DNA of 64,000 nt from Pedobacter sp. FW305-3-2-15-E-R2A2 (GTDB lineage Bacteria > Bacteroidota > Bacteroidia > Sphingobacteriales > Sphingobacteriaceae), in contig NZ_CP151803.1 in NCBI RefSeq assembly GCF_038446955.1, positions 682,001 through 746,000 of the forward strand. The letters are read 5' to 3'. The notes beneath the pieces are model-generated. The model did not search any database. It was not told where the DNA came from and saw nothing but the letters and a program-made list of their open reading frames with translations. The first letter of the stretch is position 1. Each line of letters begins with the position of its first letter. This document shows positions 59,257-64,000 of this stretch, piece after piece. A program made the translations under genes and the position numbers.

Positions 59257-59305
59257 CAGGGAAGAGGGGAGCCGTTCGTTAGCTAACTTCTTCCCTGTTT
59301 TTTTT
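59257..59305 (+). terminator. Intrinsic terminator of the xus operon
   Basis: CAGGGAAGA (59257-59265) pairs perfectly with TCTTCCCTG (59289-59297), followed by eight T. The loop of 23 nt contains the palindrome GTTAGCTAAC. It starts 30 nt after xyn10C and marks the functional end of the xylan locus. Confidence 0.88.
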
Positions 59306-59319
59306 AAATATTCTGGGAA

Positions 59320-59352
59320 TTTGTTCTTCAACGCAGAATCTGGTTAAATTTA
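59320..59352 (+). promoter_or_regulatory. Promoter of the YcaQ-like gene
   Basis: TTTG (59320-59323), 21-nt spacer and TAAATTTA (59345-59352; last base deviates from TAnnTTTG). The predicted start of transcription coincides with the ATG at 59357, so the mRNA may be leaderless. The spacing equals that of the HTCS and xusA promoters. Confidence 0.45.
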
Positions 59353-59356
59353 CCTG

Positions 59357-60547
59357 ATGGAATATACGAACCTTACAAAACAGCAGGCAAGGAAGATCAT
59401 CCTGGAGGCTGCCGGACTTGCCCGGAAAGCACAGTTCGGCACAGGAATCGAAGCTGTTTACCGGCTGATTGACCATCTGGGATTTGTACAGCTGGATACA
59501 AATTACGTGGTGGAGCGTGCACACCACCATGTGATGGCCGCGCGCATACCAGGTTATCAAACAGAATGGCTGGCCAAACTTTGCGAAGATGGCCGTGTTT
59601 ATGAGTATTTCACTTCCGATGCTGGTTACCTTCCCATGAGGGATTTCCGCTTTTCCCTGCCTGTTAAAAAGGCTTTTGAAATGCAAGGTAAAGCGATCAG
59701 CAAACCGGAAATCAATTTGATGAAAGAGATTCTGGATCGGGTAGAACGGGAAGGGGCACTAATGGTTGGAGATTTTGAGAACGACCGTATGGAAGCCAGC
59801 TCAGGCTGGTGGGACTGGCGCCCCGCTAAGGTCGCACTCGAAAGGCTTTACCTCAACGGACACCTGATGATCAGCCGTACCAAATCCTTCCAGAAAGTCT
59901 ACGATATGCCACTCAACCTGGTGCCACAGGAAACAGATTTAACCCTACCTACAGCTGAAGAATATGCCCGTTTTATCATTTTCCGCACTTTAGCTGCGCT
60001 AGGCATTGCTACTGTTAAGGAAATGAGCTGGCGCGCCCGTCGCGTAAAAGGCAACCTGATAAAAACGGAGCTGGAAAAAATGGTTCAGAATGCTGAAGTA
60101 AAAATGGTAACTGTGGAGGGCCTAAAAGGCCCGCTCTATATGCGCTCCAATCAGGAGATTAACATTAAACTAGCTGATGAGGTCTTTATCCTTTCGCCCT
60201 TCGATATCCTTAACGTCTTTCGTCACCGGTTAAAAGACTTCTTCAATTTTGATTACCAGATCGAATGCTTTGTACCCGCCCCAAAACGACAGTATGGTTA
60301 TTTTTCACTACCCGTACTCGCAGGGGAGATTTTTATTGCAAGGATGGATGCCAAAGCCGACCGTAAGCAAAAAGTACTGATTGTCCATAACATCCATTTT
60401 GAACCCATTGATCTGGAGCAAAGCACTATTGAAAAGTTTACTCAGGCCCTAAAAGAATTTGTGCTGTTCAATCAATGTCAGGACATTGTTTTCAAACGGT
60501 CTAACAATGAAACTTACCTGGAATCGATTAGCAACAGCTTTTCCTGA
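59357..60547 (+). CDS. YcaQ-like winged-helix DNA glycosylase family protein
   Basis: A 396-residue cytoplasmic protein of the winged-helix 'YcaQ' family (HTH_42). Early segments '[21 protein letters not shown]' and '[22 protein letters not shown]', the central '[24 protein letters not shown]' region and '[19 protein letters not shown]' toward the C-terminus are typical. E. coli YcaQ and relatives unhook DNA interstrand crosslinks or protect against DNA-alkylating antibiotics. The role here is inferred from family only. It has its own promoter and is unrelated to the xylan genes upstream. Confidence 0.88.
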   Translation: MEYTNLTKQQARKIILEAAGLARKAQFGTGIEAVYRLIDHLGFVQLDTNYVVERAHHHVMAARIPGYQTEWLAKLCEDGRVYEYFTSDAGYLPMRDFRFSLPVKKAFEMQGKAISKPEINLMKEILDRVEREGALMVGDFENDRMEASSGWWDWRPAKVALERLYLNGHLMISRTKSFQKVYDMPLNLVPQETDLTLPTAEEYARFIIFRTLAALGIATVKEMSWRARRVKGNLIKTELEKMVQNAEVKMVTVEGLKGPLYMRSNQEINIKLADEVFILSPFDILNVFRHRLKDFFNFDYQIECFVPAPKRQYGYFSLPVLAGEIFIARMDAKADRKQKVLIVHNIHFEPIDLEQSTIEKFTQALKEFVLFNQCQDIVFKRSNNETYLESISNSFS

Positions 60548-60609
60548 GTTCCTTTTACTTTACCTGCCCACTAAATCATAAACAACGATTCCTAATAATC
60601 AAGAGAAAA

Positions 60610-60966
60610 ATGAAAACTGACAATACAAGAGTGTTTAAAATGTCTTTTGCAGGCGTTTATCCACATTACATTCAAAAAGCGGAGAAAAAAGGGCGCACAA
60701 AAGCAGAACTGGATGAAATTATATTCTGGCTTACAGGCTATAACGAAGAAACATTACAACAGCATATTGACCATAAAACTGATTTCGAAAATTTCTTTGC
60801 GCAGGCTCCGCAGCTCAATCCCAATGTATCCAAGATCACAGGGGTAATCTGTGGATATAGAGTAGAAGACATAGAAGATGAACTGATGCAAAAGATCCGA
60901 TATCTGGATAAGTTAGTGGACGAATTAGCGAAAGGGAAGGCAATGGAAAAGATTTTGAGGAAATAA
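60610..60966 (+). CDS. DUF2200 family protein
   Basis: A 118-residue soluble protein matching the DUF2200 family over its whole length ('[20 protein letters not shown]', '[17 protein letters not shown]', '[20 protein letters not shown]'). It is Lys/Glu-rich with no signal peptide or membrane segment. Function is not known. It stands 62 nt after the YcaQ-like gene and 49 nt before the sigma factor gene in the same direction, but no shared role is apparent. Confidence 0.85.
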   Translation: MKTDNTRVFKMSFAGVYPHYIQKAEKKGRTKAELDEIIFWLTGYNEETLQQHIDHKTDFENFFAQAPQLNPNVSKITGVICGYRVEDIEDELMQKIRYLDKLVDELAKGKAMEKILRK

Positions 60967-61015
60967 AAACCTTAATATTACCATAACATTGCGCCCTTTA
61001 TTTTTGCGTCAAGGG

Positions 61016-61603
61016 ATGAATAAAATAAAGGTTGATAGACCAACGGATGCTGAACTACTGAACAAAATAGCGGCAGGAGTAACACCTGCCTTCGAAGAAC
61101 TGATGCGCAGGCATGAACCCCGGATCTTTCAGTTTGCCTTAAAGATCGTTAAATCTCCGGAACTCGCCCAGGAAATCTCACAGGATGTATTTCTTAAAAT
61201 ATGGGAAAAAAGAACCTCATTAAATACAATTGAGACACTTCCTGCCTGGTTGTTCTCCATGGCTAAAAACCAATCGTTAAATACCCTGAAAGAAATTGCA
61301 CGCCGATATGCTCATGAAGAAAAATATGCGGCAGCACAAGATGAGGTCTTAGATGGAGAGGCTGAAATCCAATATAATGACCTGAAAAAATTTGCCGCCA
61401 TCCTCATCGACCAGCTCTCTCCACAGCGCAAGATCATTTATCAAATGAAAGTGGAGCAGGGGCTAACAACCAGCGAAATTGCGGCAAAACTGAACCTCTC
61501 TCCGAGTACCATACGGACCCAGCTGGCAAAATCTTATCAATTATTAAGGACAAAGGTCTCCGATCAGTTGTGTATAGTGATTGTACTCACCTTTCTTCGC
61601 TAA
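61016..61603 (+). CDS. ECF-type RNA polymerase sigma factor
   Basis: A 195-residue sigma-70 family factor of the extracytoplasmic-function class. The start is the ATG at 61016 (MNKIKVDRPTDAELL); an in-frame start at 60989 would add nine unconserved residues. Region 2 is around 'FALKIVKSPELAQEISQDVF' with 'LPAWLFSMAKNQSLNTLKEI', and region 4 is 'LTTSEIAAKLNLSPSTIRTQ'. It is followed by a FecR gene and an STN-containing TonB receptor, the classical cell-surface signalling cassette: ligand at the receptor activates the sigma factor through FecR. TATTTTTG at 60999-61006 could be its -7 box. Confidence 0.95.
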   Translation: MNKIKVDRPTDAELLNKIAAGVTPAFEELMRRHEPRIFQFALKIVKSPELAQEISQDVFLKIWEKRTSLNTIETLPAWLFSMAKNQSLNTLKEIARRYAHEEKYAAAQDEVLDGEAEIQYNDLKKFAAILIDQLSPQRKIIYQMKVEQGLTTSEIAAKLNLSPSTIRTQLAKSYQLLRTKVSDQLCIVIVLTFLR

Positions 61604-61657
61604 CCAAATGTCATGTTAAATTATTGCGGGTAAAACTTAACTTAAGCTTAATATGAC

Positions 61658-61680
61658 CCGGTAGACAGAAGCTGTCTCGG
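61658..61680 (+). repeat. Hairpin between sigma and fecR
   Basis: CCG-gt-AGACAG pairs with CTGTCT-CGG around a 3-nt AAG loop (9 pairs with a 2-nt bulge). No T-tract follows. It may set the ratio of sigma factor to FecR by partial termination or mRNA protection. A 10-bp palindrome TTAAGCTTAA lies just upstream at 61642-61651. Confidence 0.4.
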
Positions 61681-61696
61681 ATTTGTCATATGGGTA

Positions 61697-62707
61697 ATGG
61701 AACAACAAAGGTTAATCAAGCTCTTCTCCGCATATGTAAATAACAGGCTGAGCGTTGAAGAAAAAAAGGAGCTTATGGATTTCATAAGCCGGGATCAAAC
61801 CATAGATGCACTGGATGGGCAAATAGCACAATTATGGGAGGAGGCTGGGGTTACAACAACACCAGATGCTGAAAGTGAACTGCGTATACAAAAGGTCATG
61901 CAGCAAATCAAACCTCAAAGGAGCTGGGGTAGGTATGTACTTCCTTATGCTGCGGCTGCCTGCCTGACTATGGCCATCGGTTTTATTTACTTTTTCAGCG
62001 GACTTCATCTCAGTCATAAAAAAGATCCTTCCTCCAGGTCGTATACCCTGAGTACCCCATACGGACAAAGGAAAACCATATCACTCAGTGATGGTACTGT
62101 AGTTACCCTTAGCGCCGGAAGCAGGATCACCTATAATGCCGGTTATAATCTAACCAACCGAACCGTGTCCTTTCAAGGCGAAGGTTTCTTTGAGGTCGCA
62201 AAGAATCCGGCTAAACCTTTTATCGTTCAATATGCCGGTTTATATACCAAAGTATTGGGAACCTCTTTTAACATCAGGGCATTTGATAAAGAGGAAAAGA
62301 TTGATGTAACTGTCGCATCGGGCCGGGTAGAAGTGGGCGAAATTAAAAATATATCTAACGAAAAAAAAGCATTAGCGGCCTTACAACCCGGACAGCAGCT
62401 GGTCTATACCAAAACACAGGGGCTTGTGAAAGTGAATACTTTGAGCAATCTCGAGCAGGTTATTGCCTGGAAAAAGGACATTCTGATATTTAAAGGAGCA
62501 CGTTTTGAGGAAGTAGCTGCGCAATTGGAAAGATGGTATAACGTTAAGATCAGCTTTGAACAGGAAAATCTAAAAAACTGCAGGTTTAAAGGAACCTTCA
62601 AAAGCCTTTCGGTAACTGCTTTACTCGATTTACTTAAAAAAAGTGCGGGTTTTACCTATAGTATTCAAGACAACTATATCACTATTAAAGGGAGGGGATG
62701 CCTATAG
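61697..62707 (+). CDS. FecR-family anti-sigma factor
   Basis: A 336-residue single-pass membrane protein. A cytoplasmic N-terminal segment (about 1-78) would hold the ECF sigma factor, one membrane helix spans about residues 80-101 ('YVLPYAAAACLTMAIGFIYF'), and the periplasmic part has the FecR domain ('YTLSTPYGQRKTISLSDGT' to 'VASGRVEVGEI') and a C-terminal DUF4974 domain ('ILIFKGARFEEVAAQLERWY'). It relays the state of the STN receptor encoded next to the sigma factor encoded before it. Its ligand system (iron chelate or glycan) is not evident. Confidence 0.95.
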   Translation: MEQQRLIKLFSAYVNNRLSVEEKKELMDFISRDQTIDALDGQIAQLWEEAGVTTTPDAESELRIQKVMQQIKPQRSWGRYVLPYAAAACLTMAIGFIYFFSGLHLSHKKDPSSRSYTLSTPYGQRKTISLSDGTVVTLSAGSRITYNAGYNLTNRTVSFQGEGFFEVAKNPAKPFIVQYAGLYTKVLGTSFNIRAFDKEEKIDVTVASGRVEVGEIKNISNEKKALAALQPGQQLVYTKTQGLVKVNTLSNLEQVIAWKKDILIFKGARFEEVAAQLERWYNVKISFEQENLKNCRFKGTFKSLSVTALLDLLKKSAGFTYSIQDNYITIKGRGCL

Positions 62708-62715
62708 ATTAATCA

Positions 62716-62755
62716 CAGACCATAAAAAAAGGTCTGCAGAATTAAACTGCAGACC
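62716..62755 (+). repeat. Overlapping alternative hairpins between fecR and the receptor
   Basis: GGTCTGCAG (62731-62739) pairs with CTGCAGACC (62747-62755) over 9 bp with a 7-nt loop. The left arm can instead pair with CAGACC at 62716-62721 (6 bp, 9-nt A-rich loop). The two structures exclude each other. No T-tract follows the stronger stem, so it is more likely an mRNA processing or stabilising element than a terminator. Confidence 0.5.
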
Positions 62756-62844
62756 ATCAGTATCATTCCCCTTTTCGCGTCTGGACAACTAAAGAAGGGG
62801 ATACATTTTAAAAAGAATAAACTCCTTAAAATCAAACAAAAATA

Positions 62845-64000
62845 ATGAAAAAATTACGAACGAAGTTATTCGTTATGATGAAATACAGCACCTTAATCCT
62901 TGTTTTACTGGCTACAACCTCTACGCTGCTGATGGCCAATGTTGCCGAAGCACAGAAAATGAGTGAAGTTAACATTAGTATAAATGCCAGGCAACAAACG
63001 ATCTCCGCTATATTGGAGGAGATCGAAGCTAAAACACCCTTTAGCTTTGTCTATACGCTGGGCAAAATTAAAGAATACCGTAAGGTAGATCTTCAGTTCA
63101 AGGGATCACTCCTGGAAGCGCTGCAATTGCTTTCCAGGCGTACGGCAACCCATTATCAACAAACAGGTCAGAATATTGTGGTCACCTATACTCCGGTACC
63201 ACGACCTGGCCGGCTTTCAGGGAAAATCCTCGACAGCAGAGGTGGCCCACTTCCGGGCGCATCCCTAAAAGTGCTGGAACTTGGACAGGTGGTTAGTAAT
63301 GCTGTAGATGGAAGTTACCAGCTTTCCCTTCCTCCGGGAAGCTATACCATAGAAGCAAGTTATATCGGTTTCCAGGATGCACGCATTACGGACGTGAAGG
63401 TTATTTCAGACCGGAACACCCCTCTTGATATCGTCCTTAAAGAAAATGCGCAGAGTCTCCAAACCGTAACGATTACCAGTTCCTATCGAAAGGCTTCAGT
63501 GGAAGGTTTATACGCAAGGCAAAAGAATGCGGCTTCGGTTACTGATGGCATCTCTGCCGAACAGATTAGTGCAACCCCAGACAAGCACATCGGCGAAACA
63601 CTCAAGCGGATTACCGGATTGAGTACTACGGATAATAGAAATGTAGTGGTAAGGGGGGCTGCGGAAAGGTACAACGTAGCCCAGTTGGATGGGATCATGC
63701 TGCCGAGCACTGATGTACAAAGCCGGAATTTCGACTTTACGCTGATTCCAAGCAATCTTGTGGAAAGTGTTGTGGTGAACAAGTCGGCTACTCCTGATAT
63801 GACTTCGGGTTTTGGGGGAGGACTGATACAGGTAAACACGATCTCCATTCCGGTTGAAGATTTTCTTTCTTTCAGCGCAGGAACATCTTTCAATTCCAGG
63901 ACTATCGGAAAAGATTTCTATGCTTATCAGCGTGGAAAATACGATTACCTGGGTTTTGATGACGGAAGCCGAAATCATTTCCCGGCCGGATTGAAAGAAG
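62845..64000 (+). CDS. STN-domain TonB-dependent receptor (signal-transducing), N-terminal part
   Basis: ATG at 62845 opens a frame that stays open to the window end (385 residues visible), so the gene continues beyond. A signal peptide (cleavage near AEA-Q, residue 37) is followed by an STN domain (about 42-115, 'INARQQTISAILEEIEAKTP', 'GSLLEALQLLSRRTATHYQQ'), a carboxypeptidase-regulatory-like domain (about 122-200, 'GPLPGASLKV', 'YTIEASYIGFQDARI') and the start of the plug ('TPDKHIGETLKRITGLST', 'VVVRGAAERYNVAQLDG'). The STN domain contacts FecR, so this is the receptor of the ECF cassette. The ligand is unknown. Confidence 0.93.
   Translation, partial: MKKLRTKLFVMMKYSTLILVLLATTSTLLMANVAEAQKMSEVNISINARQQTISAILEEIEAKTPFSFVYTLGKIKEYRKVDLQFKGSLLEALQLLSRRTATHYQQTGQNIVVTYTPVPRPGRLSGKILDSRGGPLPGASLKVLELGQVVSNAVDGSYQLSLPPGSYTIEASYIGFQDARITDVKVISDRNTPLDIVLKENAQSLQTVTITSSYRKASVEGLYARQKNAASVTDGISAEQISATPDKHIGETLKRITGLSTTDNRNVVVRGAAERYNVAQLDGIMLPSTDVQSRNFDFTLIPSNLVESVVVNKSATPDMTSGFGGGLIQVNTISIPVEDFLSFSAGTSFNSRTIGKDFYAYQRGKYDYLGFDDGSRNHFPAGLKE

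Noticed and set aside
60981..61010. ECF-type autoregulated promoter (AAC...CGTC) before the sigma gene
   Set aside because: AAC at 60985 and CGTC at 61007 are 19 nt apart, longer than usual for ECF promoters, and CGTC lies only 5 nt before the start codon. Too weak to call.
63483..63978. Two long open frames on the minus strand inside the STN receptor gene
   Set aside because: They lie antisense to a coding frame with clear STN, regulatory and plug motifs, have no recognisable motif, and no promoter. They are a by-product of codon use on the other strand.

Overview
The window is a stretch of a Bacteroidota chromosome, most likely Sphingobacteriaceae (Pedobacter/Mucilaginibacter-like). The signs are tandem SusC/SusD pairs, a hybrid two-component regulator, an ECF sigma/FecR/STN-receptor cassette, many Lys-rich lipoprotein signals, moderate-to-low GC, no obvious Shine-Dalgarno sequences, and promoters of the TTTG-N21-TAnnTTTG type. 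Genus is an inference. I saw no tRNA, rRNA, CRISPR array, insertion sequence or phage gene.

Nearly everything from 1 to 59.3 kb serves one task: taking apart a highly decorated (glucurono-arabino-, acetyl-, probably feruloyl- and galactosyl-) xylan and feeding the sugars into central metabolism. (1) 1-3396: the 3' part of a susC and a complete susD. (2) 3567-9226: xylulokinase, xylose isomerase and a sodium:solute symporter, with a LacI-type palindrome upstream, a strong terminator after the symporter, then a LacI-family regulator. (3) 9228-19896, minus strand: a six-gene operon, transcribed GH3, GH67, SDR oxidoreductase, uxuA, GH115, GH43. It combines two families of alpha-glucuronidase with two steps of glucuronate catabolism. 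(4) 20188-23690: GH43, a transaldolase/fructose-6-phosphate-aldolase-like gene and a GH10 xylanase. (5) 23895-28058: a 1387-residue hybrid two-component sensor/regulator, the likely xylan-oligosaccharide switch. (6) 28154-46122: eleven genes in one direction: a SASA esterase, split transketolase, a CE6-like esterase, GH43-CBM6, a two-domain CE1 esterase, GH127/146, GH95, GH97, GH43 and GH10. (7) 46564-59227: the conserved xylan utilization system order xusA-xusB-xusC-xusD-xusE-xyn10C, behind a recognisable promoter and a leader of about 340 nt, closed by a strong terminator.

Working model: surface Xyn10C with XusB/D/E binds and cuts xylan, and XusA/XusC import the oligosaccharides. Periplasmic esterases, GH10, GH67/GH115, GH43, GH127, GH95, GH97 and GH3 then strip and shorten them. 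The HTCS senses the products. Xylose goes through symporter-XylA-XylB, and xylulose-5-phosphate through the locally encoded transketolase and perhaps the transaldolase-like enzyme. Glucuronate is handled by the SDR and UxuA. Uronate isomerase and KDG kinase/aldolase are not in this window.

From 59.3 kb on there is unrelated material: a YcaQ-like winged-helix protein, a DUF2200 protein, and an ECF sigma-FecR-STN TonB-receptor cassette that runs off the end. No wholly new system is evident. The least explained signals are non-coding: the long xusA leader with AACCAAA repeats and a 31-codon reading frame, and a 12-mer, AACCAAATATAT, repeated exactly three times in intergenic DNA of the xylan locus.
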